Below, in pieces: positions 7,863-16,228 of a stretch of DNA of 51,655 nt. Under the pieces are notes generated by a model. The model saw only the letters and a list, made by a program, of their open reading frames with translations. It made no database searches and was not told the origin of the DNA. Both the position numbers and the translations under genes were made by a program. Source of the DNA: VEQN01 sp036405975 (GTDB lineage Bacteria; Patescibacteriota; Minisyncoccia; Phycocordibacterales; CAIZLB01); NCBI GenBank assembly GCA_036405975.1, contig DASWWM010000027.1, positions 1 through 51,655 on the forward strand. Direction: 5' to 3'. Position 1 is the first letter of the stretch. Each line of letters starts with the position of its first letter.

Positions 7863-8594
7863 CTATCGTCCGATGACGTGATTTGTAACTTTGGCAGTTA
7901 CAGTCTGCTCAACCGTAGGATTTGCTGAAGTAGGCTCCCCTGTCTTATGACCAAGATACTTGATGGTAAGCTTGTATCCGAGAAGCGAGCTGAACTTCGG
8001 CGTATTCTGCACCTGTACCGCCGCATCTTTTTCCGCCTGAACGCTTCGAACCGCTACTCCAGTTCCCACCTTGAACATAGAAGTATATCGGACGTTCTGG
8101 CCATTTACATGAAAGACCGCAACATACTGTTCGTCCGTCTGACCGGCTACGCTGTACGTGATTGACACAATGGCATCCTGAGTATTGTCATCAGTCGGAA
8201 GTCGAGCAAGGACAGACCCCACTGTGACCTTCGCCTGCTTTGTTCCAGCCTTGAACGAAGCCTCACCCCGAGTGAGCGCCACGTCCGTTCCTCCCTGCGG
8301 AACACGAATAAGGGAGTTGCTAATGATAGTGTTCAACGCCGCATCGCTCAGAACGGCAGAAGCGCCAGTTCCGGCACCGGCAGTCGTTCCCGTGCCTCCA
8401 TTTGGCTGCGAGTTGCCCTGGGTACCGTTTGAATTTGTAGATCCGTCAGTTCCATCCACCGTTGATGTCCCTGTCTCAGAAGGCAAGCCTCCCATAACAG
8501 GAGAATCGACTCGGAATCCGACATACCAAGCGACTGCAATCACGAGCACAATGGCCCCGATTGTATACCAGACATTTCTAGAATTTGAATTCAT
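7863..8594 (-). CDS. Membrane-anchored extracytoplasmic protein
   Basis: Start set at the ATG of 8592-8594 (MNSNSRNVWYTIGAIVL), giving 243 residues. The upstream extension has no protein-like character. One N-terminal TM lies at residues 8-26 with little before it, then a Gly/Ser/Thr/Asn-rich linker (about 40-85), then a globular outside domain rich in beta strands (for example QDAIVSITYSVAGQTDEQYVA). I do not recognise the domain. It stands alone between two terminators and may be an envelope or surface protein. Confidence 0.7.
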   Translation of the reverse strand: MNSNSRNVWYTIGAIVLVIAVAWYVGFRVDSPVMGGLPSETGTSTVDGTDGSTNSNGTQGNSQPNGGTGTTAGAGTGASAVLSDAALNTIISNSLIRVPQGGTDVALTRGEASFKAGTKQAKVTVGSVLARLPTDDNTQDAIVSITYSVAGQTDEQYVAVFHVNGQNVRYTSMFKVGTGVAVRSVQAEKDAAVQVQNTPKFSSLLGYKLTIKYLGHKTGEPTSANPTVEQTVTAKVTNHVIGR

Positions 8595-8635
8595 ATGCGT
8601 TATTGATTTAGTAACTAATGCACTTAGCACAATAA

Positions 8636-8716
8636 AAGGCTGGCCCCAGAGCAAGCTCTGGACACTGCAAGCTTCGCTTGCATGTTCCGCAGCAAAGCTG
8701 CGGGGGCCAAAGCCTT
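8636..8716. repeat. Cloverleaf-like array of three hairpins in an outer stem
   Basis: Outer arms AAGGC-T-GGCCC and GGGCC-AAA-GCCTT enclose three tandem hairpins: CCAGAG/CTCTGG (8646-8661), TGCAAGC/GCTTGCA (8666-8682) and CCGCAGC/GCTGCGG (8687-8703). The hairpins are separated by 4 bases each. It is not a tRNA: there is no TTCGA loop and the arms do not fit. It could be a small RNA, a REP-like element or a recombination site. Confidence 0.55.
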
Positions 8717-8913
8717 ATGTTGCCGTCGCTCGTTCGGAGATGAAAAAAGCATTTTCATCCCTCTCACTTTGCTAGGCAATAAGTTGCTGAGCATGCGGCT
8801 GGCTGCAAAAGACTGCCGCATCTGCCCATGCATACAATGGTACTCCTCTTTTCAAGGATGGCTAGTCCCTTTCCCTATCCTAGATTTTGAGTGTCCGAGA
8901 CAGCCGCAAAGCA

Positions 8914-8948
8914 AACGCCCCGCCCGGAGATTGTCCGGGCGGGGCGTT
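8914..8948 (-). terminator. Terminator after the spc operon (secY)
   Basis: A perfect 14-base-pair stem, AACGCCCCGCCCGG (8914-8927) with 8935-8948, and a 7-base loop. It lies 12 bases after the secY stop on the minus strand. It could also act on plus-strand transcripts (TTTT follows). Confidence 0.8.
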
Positions 8949-8960
8949 TTCTGACTTCTG

Positions 8961-10232
8961 CTAGTACTCTCTCATTGAGAGCTGAGCGTCTGTCTTCTTT
9001 ACGATGTCGAGAACTACTGACACCACGATGAGAAGAGCTGTTCCTCCGATCGTCAGGAACTGGATGCCAGTGATTGCCTGAACGATGGGCGGAAGAACTG
9101 CGATGATGCCAAGGAAGAGGGCTCCTACGAGCGTGATCCGAGAGACCACCTTGCCGATGTATTCGGCCGTATGCTCTCCTGGCCGAACTCCCGGAATGAA
9201 TGCTCCGCCCTTCTGGAGGTTGTCAGAGATATTCTTCGGATCGAACGTAGTCGCTGTGTAGAAGTACGTGAAGAAGAATACAAGAAGGAAGTAGAATCCG
9301 GCGTAAACCCACTGATTCTGAAGAAGAGACGTCACCTGGGCACCTATGCTGTTAACTGTAGGATTCTGGAGATATGTAAGGAAATTGAAGACCATCTGGG
9401 GGAGCACAAGGAGCGAGAGTGCGAAGATGATCGGAATAACTCCTGCCTGGTTCAGTCGAAGAGGGATGTATGTAGACGAACCTCCGTAGGTCTTTGTTCC
9501 ACGCACCTGCTTCGCATATGTAACAGGAACCGGCCGTTCAGCTTCAGTAATAAAGACTACCGCAAGGATCGTGAAGATACCGAGTACCAGCATGCCGAGG
9601 TACATCGGGATCTGCTCAACCTGGAATGCGAAGATCGCCTGGGAAATAACCTGAGGGAGAGATGCCACGATACCAGCAAAGATGATATTTGAAAGTCCGT
9701 TTCCGATGCCGAACTCAGACATGATTTCTCCAAGCCACATGAGGAATGTAGAACCCGCAACGATGACTATTACGTTCGTAAGAAGAGCGAATGAATCAAG
9801 CGGAGCCACAGCACCCTGTCGCTGAAGGATAACGATGAAGGCGAATGCCTGCATGAATGCGAGCGGAATAGAGAGAAGTCGCGAGTACTGCGAAAACTTC
9901 TTTCGTCCAATGGCACCCTCTTCAGTATTGAGGGACTTGAGCCTCGGAGACATGATAGTCAGAAGCTGCATGATGATGGAAGCCGTGATATACGGCCCTA
10001 CACCGAGCATCATGATAGAGAGCGTTGTCAGCCCTCCTCCTGAGAATGCGCTAAGGAGTCCGAAGAACTGGTTATTGCTGAGGAACTGGTCCAAAGCTGC
10101 CTGGTTGACGCCAGGGATCGGAACCACTGACATGAATCGGAATACTGCTAATGCACCTAGCACAAAAAGAACCTGCTTTCGAAGGCTCGGATCTGTGAAG
10201 ACGTTCTTGATTTTCTGGATGAAGTTTGTCAT
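8961..10232 (-). CDS. secY: Protein translocase subunit SecY
   Basis: The channel subunit of the Sec translocon in the inner membrane. Start set at MTNFIQKIKNVFTD (10230-10232), giving 423 residues; the frame extends 8 codons further without a credible start. SecY features are visible: the first TM RFMSVVPIPGVN, the plug-like FSGGGLTTLSIMMLGVGPYI, then FFTYFYTATTF, and FIPGVRPGEHTAEYI before the last TMs. About ten TM segments, the normal size. It is the last gene of the spc operon, after rplO, and ends at a strong terminator. Confidence 0.96.
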   Translation of the reverse strand: MTNFIQKIKNVFTDPSLRKQVLFVLGALAVFRFMSVVPIPGVNQAALDQFLSNNQFFGLLSAFSGGGLTTLSIMMLGVGPYITASIIMQLLTIMSPRLKSLNTEEGAIGRKKFSQYSRLLSIPLAFMQAFAFIVILQRQGAVAPLDSFALLTNVIVIVAGSTFLMWLGEIMSEFGIGNGLSNIIFAGIVASLPQVISQAIFAFQVEQIPMYLGMLVLGIFTILAVVFITEAERPVPVTYAKQVRGTKTYGGSSTYIPLRLNQAGVIPIIFALSLLVLPQMVFNFLTYLQNPTVNSIGAQVTSLLQNQWVYAGFYFLLVFFFTYFYTATTFDPKNISDNLQKGGAFIPGVRPGEHTAEYIGKVVSRITLVGALFLGIIAVLPPIVQAITGIQFLTIGGTALLIVVSVVLDIVKKTDAQLSMREY

Positions 10233-10255
10233 AGCGTTATAGCACCATGGTACCA

Positions 10256-10693
10256 TTACGCAACCATGCCGCCAACCTTTTCAATCTTCGCTTTTGCTGC
10301 TGCAGAAACAGAGCAGCTCTTGAATGTGAGGGCCACTGAAATGTCGCCCGCTGAGAGGATCTTGACCTCAGGATATCGTCCTCCGAATGTCTTGATGACA
10401 CCCTTGTCTACGAGAGTTTTTGGAGTGACAACCTCGCCTGCCTTGAATACAGAAAGCTTTGCAAGATTGACTGGAGTCATATCAGCCTGAATAGACTTGT
10501 TCGAGTTAACGCCTCGGCCTCGGAGCTTTGGAAGCCGCTTGATCATGTCTCGGATTTCAGGTCGGATCTTATGTCCGGCTCGTGCCTTCTGACCCTTAGT
10601 ACCTCGTCCAGCGGTCTTTCCTCTCTTACCACCTCGACCAACCTGTACCTTCTTCTTGTTTTCAGTTTTTTGCTTTAGGTTATGAATTTGCAT
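10256..10693 (-). CDS. rplO: Large ribosomal subunit protein uL15
   Basis: A 145-residue protein. The basic N-terminus with glycines (VGRGGKRGKTAGRGTKGQKARAG) is the L15 extension that threads into 23S rRNA. The C-terminal domain (SVFKAGEVVTPKTLVDKGVI, then VKILSAGDISVALTF) is standard. It sits 29 bases after rpsE with no rpmD (L30) between, a typical CPR loss. Confidence 0.95.
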   Translation of the reverse strand: MQIHNLKQKTENKKKVQVGRGGKRGKTAGRGTKGQKARAGHKIRPEIRDMIKRLPKLRGRGVNSNKSIQADMTPVNLAKLSVFKAGEVVTPKTLVDKGVIKTFGGRYPEVKILSAGDISVALTFKSCSVSAAAKAKIEKVGGMVA

Positions 10694-10722
10694 GGTATTT
10701 GAATTACTCTTTCTAAGATAGA

Positions 10723-11358
10723 TTACTTGCTGCTTGCTCGTGCCTTCTTGAGCTGCTTGAGGGCCTCAACGGCAACTCGTGCATTGTTAAGCTTGTTCTT
10801 TGAACCAGATCGGAGCTTGGCATTGATATCCTTAAGTCCTGCAAGGTCGATAACGTCTCGTACTGAGCTACCAGCCACGATTCCCTTTCCTGGAGAAGGC
10901 ATGATATGCACCTGAGCGCTTGAAAACTTCGCGAATACTTCGTGAGGAATGCTTCCAGACTTAGTAGTTGAAACAACGAACATGTTCTTCTTTGCGTTTC
11001 GGAGAGCCTTTTCAACTGCGAGCGCAGTGTCGCCTCCCTTTCCAGTTCCTACTCCAACCTTGCCCTTTCGGTCACCGGCAACAAGCGATACAGCAAAGCT
11101 GAATCGTCGTCCTCCTGATGAAACTCGAGTCACTCGTCGAATGTCGAGGATTTTCTGATCGAACTCAGGCTTAGCCCGTGGCTCTCGCCGTGGACCTCCT
11201 CGTCGGTCTCCTCCTGCTGAAGGGCCTCGCGGACCTCCTCGTGACGGACCTCGTCCGATTCCTCCTGGTCGTGGACCTCGTGGAGCGAATCCTCGTGAGT
11301 CACCTGCAGGTGCTGCAGGTCGTACGGGCTGGTTTGTGTTCTGAGTAGTTTCTGTCAT
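10723..11358 (-). CDS. rpsE: Small ribosomal subunit protein uS5 with RG-rich N-terminal extension
   Basis: A 211-residue protein. Residues 64-211 are the S5 core (KILDIRRVTRVSSGGRRF, then GKVGVGTGKGGDTALAV and VRDVIDLAGLKDINAK). The first 62 residues are an added low-complexity tail rich in Arg, Gly and Pro (GPRPGGIGRGPSRGG style), probably disordered and RNA-binding. S5 is usually about 165 residues, so the tail is an oddity. Part of the spc operon between rplR and rplO. Confidence 0.95.
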   Translation of the reverse strand: MTETTQNTNQPVRPAAPAGDSRGFAPRGPRPGGIGRGPSRGGPRGPSAGGDRRGGPRREPRAKPEFDQKILDIRRVTRVSSGGRRFSFAVSLVAGDRKGKVGVGTGKGGDTALAVEKALRNAKKNMFVVSTTKSGSIPHEVFAKFSSAQVHIMPSPGKGIVAGSSVRDVIDLAGLKDINAKLRSGSKNKLNNARVAVEALKQLKKARASSK

Positions 11359-11370
11359 ATAAATATATTA

Positions 11371-11715
11371 TTAAAATTCTAGTCCTCCTTCTCGAGCTCC
11401 GTCAGCAAGCGCTCGAACTCGTCCGGTAAAGATGAATCCGCCTCGATCGAATACGATCTTTGAGATGCCTTTCGACTTAGCAAGCTTTGCGAGCTCAGCA
11501 CCAACGGCCTTTGCAGCCTCGGTCTTATTGCCCTTTGCGTTCATAGATGAAGCAGCAGCAAGAGTTACCCCCTTAGAGTCGTCGATAACCTGCGCATAGA
11601 TGTATGCATTTGACTTATAGACTGAAAGTCGAGGTCGCTCAGCCGTGCCAGAAATCTTGGCTCGGATTCGCTTTCGTCGTCGGTCTCGTGTTGTTGATAT
11701 AATTGACTGCTTCAT
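11371..11715 (-). CDS. rplR: Large ribosomal subunit protein uL18
   Basis: A 114-residue protein that binds 5S rRNA. It shows RRKRIRAKISGTAERPRLSVYKS at the start and KSKGISKIVFDRGGFIFTGRV at the end, both L18 signatures. It is in its usual place between rplF and rpsE. Confidence 0.95.
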   Translation of the reverse strand: MKQSIISTTRDRRRKRIRAKISGTAERPRLSVYKSNAYIYAQVIDDSKGVTLAAASSMNAKGNKTEAAKAVGAELAKLAKSKGISKIVFDRGGFIFTGRVRALADGAREGGLEF

Positions 11716-11735
11716 ATGAGTGCTTTAACTAATTA

Positions 11736-12269
11736 TTATGCTGCTTTCTTACCCTGCTTTCGCTTGATGACTTCGCCGTCATATCGGAATCCCTTACCCT
11801 TGTATGGTTCAGGCTTCTTGAGTGCTCGGATCTGAGCTGCAAGCTGAGTTACAGCTTCCTTGTCGATACCTGAGATGATCACCGCACCCTTTTCAGATGT
11901 GATAGTGATGCCGGCAGGAATCTCAACCTTTACTGGATGCGAGAATCCAAGTGCCATATTGAGCGAAGTTCCGACTACGTCAGCCTTGTAACCAATACCT
12001 TCGAGAATAAGCTTTACCGTGTATCCTTCAGTGACACCCTTGACCATGTTCTTCACGTGAGATGCGTATGTTCCCCAGAGTGCAGTAGTCGCGAGATCCT
12101 TCTTCTGTGGCTCAAATGAGATCTGGTTATTGTCGATCTTGATCGCAACAACAGTCTTGAAAGCTCGAGTGAGCTCTCCCTTTGGTCCTTTTACAGTCAA
12201 AACACCGTCGACGTACTTAACGTCTGTCTTTTCCGGTATTTCGATGATTTGCTTTCCTACTCGTGACAT
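11736..12269 (-). CDS. rplF: Large ribosomal subunit protein uL6
   Basis: A 177-residue, normal-length two-domain L6. It starts MSRVGKQIIEIPEK and carries the C-terminal signature KKPEPYKGKGFRYDGEVIKR. It binds 23S rRNA near the factor-binding site. Spc operon between rpsH and rplR. Confidence 0.96.
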   Translation of the reverse strand: MSRVGKQIIEIPEKTDVKYVDGVLTVKGPKGELTRAFKTVVAIKIDNNQISFEPQKKDLATTALWGTYASHVKNMVKGVTEGYTVKLILEGIGYKADVVGTSLNMALGFSHPVKVEIPAGITITSEKGAVIISGIDKEAVTQLAAQIRALKKPEPYKGKGFRYDGEVIKRKQGKKAA

Positions 12270-12288
12270 GGTTGTGATATTAGATTAA

Positions 12289-12678
12289 TTACCAAATTTT
12301 GAACAAAACCTCTCCGCCGACTTTCTCCTTTCGAGCTTCCTTGTCGACCATGATGCCTTTCGGCGTCGTGAGAATGAGAGATCCGTATCCGCTTCGAACA
12401 GGTCGAACTTCAGATGACTTCGTATACATTCGTCGAGAGTACTTTGAGATCTGCTGCACGCCCTGGATCTTAGGCTGCTTGTCCTCGTATGCGAGCTCAA
12501 CTTCTACTGCCTTGATGACCTTCTTGCCTTTCTTTGAAAAACCGAGGATGTATCCCTCTCGCTTAAGAACTTCGAGAACTGATTCTCGGAACTTAGAGTA
12601 CGGAAGGGTTACAGAGGCTTTGCCAGCCTTGTTTGAAACCTTGAGGTTATTGATGAGTTCTGCGATTACGTCTACCAT
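12289..12678 (-). CDS. rpsH: Small ribosomal subunit protein uS8
   Basis: A 129-residue protein. It has the N-terminal DVIAELINNLKVSNKAGK and the S8 C-terminal signature GSLILTTPKGIMVDKEAR. Its start overlaps the end of rpsN by 7 bases. In E. coli, S8 represses the spc operon; regulation here is unknown. Confidence 0.95.
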   Translation of the reverse strand: MVDVIAELINNLKVSNKAGKASVTLPYSKFRESVLEVLKREGYILGFSKKGKKVIKAVEVELAYEDKQPKIQGVQQISKYSRRMYTKSSEVRPVRSGYGSLILTTPKGIMVDKEARKEKVGGEVLFKIW

Positions 12679-12857
12679 GATGCTTTTTTAATACCAGGAA
12701 TAAGTCCTTCGTTTGCTAATTCTCGGAAACAGATTCGGCACATGTCGAACTCCCTCATGTATCCTCGTCCTCTACCGCACCGGAAGCATCGTCGAACTAC
12801 TCGACTTTTGAACTTCGGTTTCTTGAGGGATCGTGCGACTGTTGATGTTTTTGCCAT
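12672..12857 (-). CDS. rpsN: Small ribosomal subunit protein uS14, zinc-binding short form
   Basis: A 61-residue protein with two CxxC pairs (CFRCGRG and CRICFREL), marking the zinc-ribbon type Z S14. It ends GLIPGIKKASW as in the family. Spc operon between rplE and rpsH. Confidence 0.95.
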   Translation of the reverse strand: MAKTSTVARSLKKPKFKSRVVRRCFRCGRGRGYMREFDMCRICFRELANEGLIPGIKKASW

Positions 12858-12884
12858 ATTTCGTGTTCGTTGATGCTAACAATT

Positions 12885-13439
12885 CTACCGTGCTGTGTCA
12901 ATCTTTTTGAAGAGGAATCCAATCTGTTCGAGAAGTTCCTTTGTCTCCTCCTTCGACTTGGAAGTTGAAACGAGATTCACTGCGAATCCAAAGACATCCT
13001 TGAGCTCTTCATCGGCTGTTTCAGGGAAAACAGTGTGTTCCTTGATACCGAATGTATAGTTGCCCATGCTGTCGATAGACTTTGACTCAACACCTCGGAA
13101 GTCTCGAGTTCGCGGAAGAGCGATGTTGATGAGCTTCTCGAGGAAACTCCACATTCGCTCGCCTCGAAGCGTGACCTGCCATCCGGCATCGTCACCCTGT
13201 CGAACCTTGAAAGACGCCATAGACTTCTTTGCGACTGTCTTAGTCGCCTTCTGTCCAGCGATCTTCGTGAGTCGGTCGCCGATGAGTTCTTTCTTCTTTG
13301 GGTCCTTGATGGAGCCAGTCGTAGATGAGAGGGTGATCTTCTGAATTCGAGGAGCCTGGAGCTTGTTCGTGTATCCGAACTTCGGCTTCATCGTTTCGTA
13401 GAGACCCTGAGCTTTTTCTTTTACTGTTGCGTGTTTCAT
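12885..13439 (-). CDS. rplE: Large ribosomal subunit protein uL5
   Basis: A 184-residue protein binding 5S rRNA and the P-site tRNA loop. L5 features are LQAPRIQKITLSSTTGSIK, RGERMWSFLEKLINIALPR, and YTFGIKEHTVFPE near the end. Operon neighbour of rplX and rpsN. Confidence 0.95.
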   Translation of the reverse strand: MKHATVKEKAQGLYETMKPKFGYTNKLQAPRIQKITLSSTTGSIKDPKKKELIGDRLTKIAGQKATKTVAKKSMASFKVRQGDDAGWQVTLRGERMWSFLEKLINIALPRTRDFRGVESKSIDSMGNYTFGIKEHTVFPETADEELKDVFGFAVNLVSTSKSKEETKELLEQIGFLFKKIDTAR

Positions 13440-13460
13440 AATGTTTATTTAAAGGAAATA

Positions 13461-13760
13461 TTAGATAGTCTTTCCAGTTTTCTTGCTTACTCGAACCTTC
13501 TTGTCTCCTACGACCTTTGAACCCACTCGGACCGCCTTGCCTCCTTCGACAAGCATGACGTTAGAAACGTGCATAGGGACTGAGAACTCTACAGTTACTC
13601 CCTTTCCACCCTGCTGTCGTGACTTCTGGTGCTTCTTTCGGATATTGAGTCCTTCTACGATGACCTTTGAATCAGCGGGAATAGCTCGGAGGACCTTTCC
13701 AGTCTTTCCCTTCTCCTTGCCCGCAGTCACTATTACGTTGTCGCCTTTTTTGATTTTCAT
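13461..13760 (-). CDS. rplX: Large ribosomal subunit protein uL24
   Basis: A 99-residue protein with a KOW motif at the start (KKGDNVIVTAGKEKGKTGKV) and GLNIRKKHQKSRQQGGKG. It is an assembly initiator of the large subunit. Spc operon between rplN and rplE. Confidence 0.95.
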   Translation of the reverse strand: MKIKKGDNVIVTAGKEKGKTGKVLRAIPADSKVIVEGLNIRKKHQKSRQQGGKGVTVEFSVPMHVSNVMLVEGGKAVRVGSKVVGDKKVRVSKKTGKTI

Positions 13761-13784
13761 ACGTGTATTTTAAATAATTGGAGA

Positions 13785-14165
13785 TTAAACGATTTCTGGC
13801 GCTAGTGATGCGATCTTCTGGTATCCTCGCTCCTGAAGCTCTCGTGGAATCGGACCGAACACTCGACCTGCCAAAGGCTCAGTCTTGTCTTTTCCACCTT
13901 TGTTGAGGATGACTACCGCATTCTCGTCGAATCGAACGTATGAGCCGTCCTTTCGTCGGAATGCCTTTCGCTGTCGAACAACGACGCCCTGGAGAACATC
14001 CTTCTTCTTTACGCTCTTTCGAGGCTGTGCTTTCTGAACAGAGAGAACGACGATGTCGCCAAGCTCAGCGTATCGCTTCTTTGAGCTGCCGAGAACCTTG
14101 AAGATTCGGCCGATAGTGGCTCCTGAGTTATCTGCTATTCGTACTATTGATCGTGGTTGAATCAT
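13785..14165 (-). CDS. rplN: Large ribosomal subunit protein uL14
   Basis: A 126-residue protein. It starts MIQPRSIVRIADNSGA and has the L14 signature region VVVRQRKAFRRKDGSYVRFDENAVV and the end GRVFGPIPRELQERGYQKI. Normal length. Confidence 0.96.
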   Translation of the reverse strand: MIQPRSIVRIADNSGATIGRIFKVLGSSKKRYAELGDIVVLSVQKAQPRKSVKKKDVLQGVVVRQRKAFRRKDGSYVRFDENAVVILNKGGKDKTEPLAGRVFGPIPRELQERGYQKIASLAPEIV

Positions 14166-14185
14166 GGTAGTGGTATTATCTTCGC

Positions 14186-14434
14186 TTACGCGACAACTTT
14201 AAACTTCTTATCCTTAGAGATCGGAGCGCATTCTTCGATAGAGACCTTCTCGCCGACCTTTTTCGTATTTCCAGGGTTGTGAGCCTTGTACTTCTTAGAC
14301 TTCACTACGTACTTTTCGTACTTAGGAAGCTTTACGTATCGCTCTACCTTTACAGTAACCGTATCCTTCATCTTGTCAGATACGACGACTCCTGTGAGCG
14401 TTCGCTTTGTTGAAATTGTTGTTGAAGTTGCCAT
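14186..14434 (-). CDS. rpsQ: Small ribosomal subunit protein uS17
   Basis: An 82-residue OB-fold protein with LTGVVVSDKMKDTVTVKVER and a GEKVSIEECAPISKDKKF end, both S17 signatures. Operon position between rpmC and rplN. Confidence 0.95.
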   Translation of the reverse strand: MATSTTISTKRTLTGVVVSDKMKDTVTVKVERYVKLPKYEKYVVKSKKYKAHNPGNTKKVGEKVSIEECAPISKDKKFKVVA

Positions 14435-14453
14435 GTTGTTTTATTAAATAAGC

Positions 14454-14642
14454 TTACGCCTGTGTCTGGTTAAGCGAAGTCATGATTCGCGCGATGTCCT
14501 TTCGGATAGTTCGACCTTCTTTCACGTTCTTCGTCTTTGATCGAGAATTACCGAGTCGGAAGCTCTGCAAAGCATCCTTCTTTTCTGTAAGAAGCTTTCG
14601 AAGATCTTTTGGGTTTTTTGCTTTGAGGTCTGACATTTTCAT
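14454..14642 (-). CDS. rpmC: Large ribosomal subunit protein uL29
   Basis: A 62-residue helical hairpin protein (MKMSDLKAKNPKDLRKLLTE, then RKDIARIMTSL). In other bacteria it lines the peptide exit and helps form the docking site for trigger factor and SRP. Between rplP and rpsQ. Confidence 0.93.
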   Translation of the reverse strand: MKMSDLKAKNPKDLRKLLTEKKDALQSFRLGNSRSKTKNVKEGRTIRKDIARIMTSLNQTQA

Positions 14643-14663
14643 ACTCGTTCAATTAATATTATT

Positions 14664-15086
14664 TTAATGCGTTCGTGCTACCACCTTAGTCTTGATAGGA
14701 AGCTTGGCTCCAGCCTTTCGAAGGGCTTCTCGCGCTTCAGTCTCGCCGATACCGTCGACTTCGAATACCACTCGTCCAGGAAGAACGTCGACGCAGAATC
14801 CCTGCGGCTCGCCCTTACCCTTACCCATCGGTACTTCTGCAGCCTTCTGAGTGTACGGTCGGTCAGGGAATACCCGAGTCCAGATTCGGCCAGTCTTTCC
14901 AACGAACTTGGCAATAACCTTTCGAGCAGACTCGATCTGGTTAGACGTAAGCTGGTTGTACGTAGTAGCCTTGAGGCCGAAAGATCCGAAGCTGAGATCA
15001 GTACCTCGAGACTCCACTCCGATGAACTTTGGGTTCTGTCGGTTCTTCTGCCACTTCCTGAATTTTACTTTCTTTGGGTATAACAT
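14664..15086 (-). CDS. rplP: Large ribosomal subunit protein uL16
   Basis: A 140-residue protein. It starts MLYPKKVKFRKWQKNR and has TGRIWTRVFPDRPYTQK and MGKGKGEPQGF, the L16 signatures near the A site. Normal length and place. Confidence 0.96.
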   Translation of the reverse strand: MLYPKKVKFRKWQKNRQNPKFIGVESRGTDLSFGSFGLKATTYNQLTSNQIESARKVIAKFVGKTGRIWTRVFPDRPYTQKAAEVPMGKGKGEPQGFCVDVLPGRVVFEVDGIGETEAREALRKAGAKLPIKTKVVARTH

Positions 15087-15109
15087 GTTGGTAGTATTAA
15101 ACGCTTATC

Positions 15110-15766
15110 TTATTTCTTGAAGACGTCGCCTAGGTAGATCCAGACTTTGATTCCGATGTTTCCGTATGGAAGAACAGCCTCGTATCGCTTGAAATCGATA
15201 TCAGCTCGGAATGTCTGCAGAGGAATTCGACCTCTCTTGAGATCCTCTTGTCGTGCCATTTCAGCTCCGCCGAGTCGTCCCGAAAGGAAGATTCGAACTC
15301 CCTTGACGTCTCGAGTTGACATGACTTTGTCAATCATCTGCTTCATGACTCGTCGGAACGGCATTCGCTTTTCAAGTCCTTCAGCAATCATCTGAGCGAC
15401 GATAGCGGCGCTTGCTTCAGGAGACTTAACCTCTTCAACTTCAAGCTTGATTTCAGCCTTAGTCTCAGCCTTGATCTTTTTCATGAATGCAAGAACTTCA
15501 GATCGAAGCTTAGTGATTCCCTCTCCGCTTCGTCCGATGATGATGCCGGGTCGAGAAGTCTTGATGATGACTCGGAAGCTCTTTTCGCCTCGCTCAATCT
15601 CTACTCCAGCAACGTACATGCCCCGAAGCTTTTTGTCGAGCCATTCTCGAAGGAGAATATCGCACTTGAGGTTCTGTCGGTACGCAGCATTAGTAGCAAA
15701 CCATCGAGACTTCCAGTCCTTGATGATTCCGAGCCTATGTGCAAATGGATGTACTGTATGAGTCAT
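15110..15766 (-). CDS. rpsC: Small ribosomal subunit protein uS3
   Basis: A 218-residue protein. It has the N-terminal HPFAHRLGIIKDWKSRWFA, a KH domain (KTSRPGIIIGRSGEGITKL) and the C-terminal GRLGGAEMARQEDLKRGRIP. It is at the mRNA entry channel. Operon between rplV and rplP. Confidence 0.96.
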   Translation of the reverse strand: MTHTVHPFAHRLGIIKDWKSRWFATNAAYRQNLKCDILLREWLDKKLRGMYVAGVEIERGEKSFRVIIKTSRPGIIIGRSGEGITKLRSEVLAFMKKIKAETKAEIKLEVEEVKSPEASAAIVAQMIAEGLEKRMPFRRVMKQMIDKVMSTRDVKGVRIFLSGRLGGAEMARQEDLKRGRIPLQTFRADIDFKRYEAVLPYGNIGIKVWIYLGDVFKK

Positions 15767-15786
15767 GATATTTGATGATTATTAAA

Positions 15787-16212
15787 TTATTCGGCTTTGG
15801 CCTTAGTAGCTCGTTTCTTAGGAGCGGCCTTTGCTGGCTTTGCCTCAGCAGGAGCTGCGACAACTGCCCTCTTGCCCTTCTTTGCAATAGCCTCACCAAG
15901 CACGACCATGACATGGCTTGATCGCTTGTTGATTCGAGAAGCTGATCCTCGAGCTCGAGGCATCATTCGCTTGAGAACGATTCCTTTGTCCACTCGGATT
16001 TCCTTCACGATCAAAGATCCCACATCTGAGACACCCTGAGCTTCTGCATTTGCAGCAGCGCTTCGGATGAGAGTAGCGACAGGAGAAGATGCTCGCTTTA
16101 CAGTAAAGGCAAGCTGTGTGAGTGCGTTCTGAACCGTCTTACCACGTACCAAGCCTGCAGCGAGTGCAACTTTTCGTGGAGATTGTCGATAGTTTCGTAG
16201 GATAGCTTTCAT
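15787..16212 (-). CDS. rplV: Large ribosomal subunit protein uL22
   Basis: A 141-residue protein. The core is standard (RNYRQSPRKVALAAGLVRGK, then DKGIVLKRMMPRARGSASRI) and its loop lines the exit tunnel. The last 30 residues are an Ala/Lys/Pro-rich tail (AEAKPAKAAPKKRATKAKAE), extra compared with the usual 110 residues. Confidence 0.95.
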   Translation of the reverse strand: MKAILRNYRQSPRKVALAAGLVRGKTVQNALTQLAFTVKRASSPVATLIRSAAANAEAQGVSDVGSLIVKEIRVDKGIVLKRMMPRARGSASRINKRSSHVMVVLGEAIAKKGKRAVVAAPAEAKPAKAAPKKRATKAKAE

Positions 16213-16228
16213 GGTAAGACGTTATGAA

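Larger units (their letters stand above)
8595..8960. other. Gene-free stretch with structured hairpins and a terminator
   Basis: No convincing ORF on either strand. It holds a four-stem cloverleaf-like structure (8636-8716), a further hairpin (GATGAAAA with TTTTCATC, about 8739-8762) and the secY terminator (8914-8948). Confidence 0.6.

Noticed and set aside
8636..8716. tRNA gene
   Set aside because: Four arms are present but there is no T-loop (TTCRA), no 7-base anticodon loop and wrong arm lengths.
10232..10256. Longer start of SecY (MVPWCYNA extension)
   Set aside because: The added residues are not SecY-like and the extension runs to the rplO stop; the internal ATG gives the normal SecY N-terminus.
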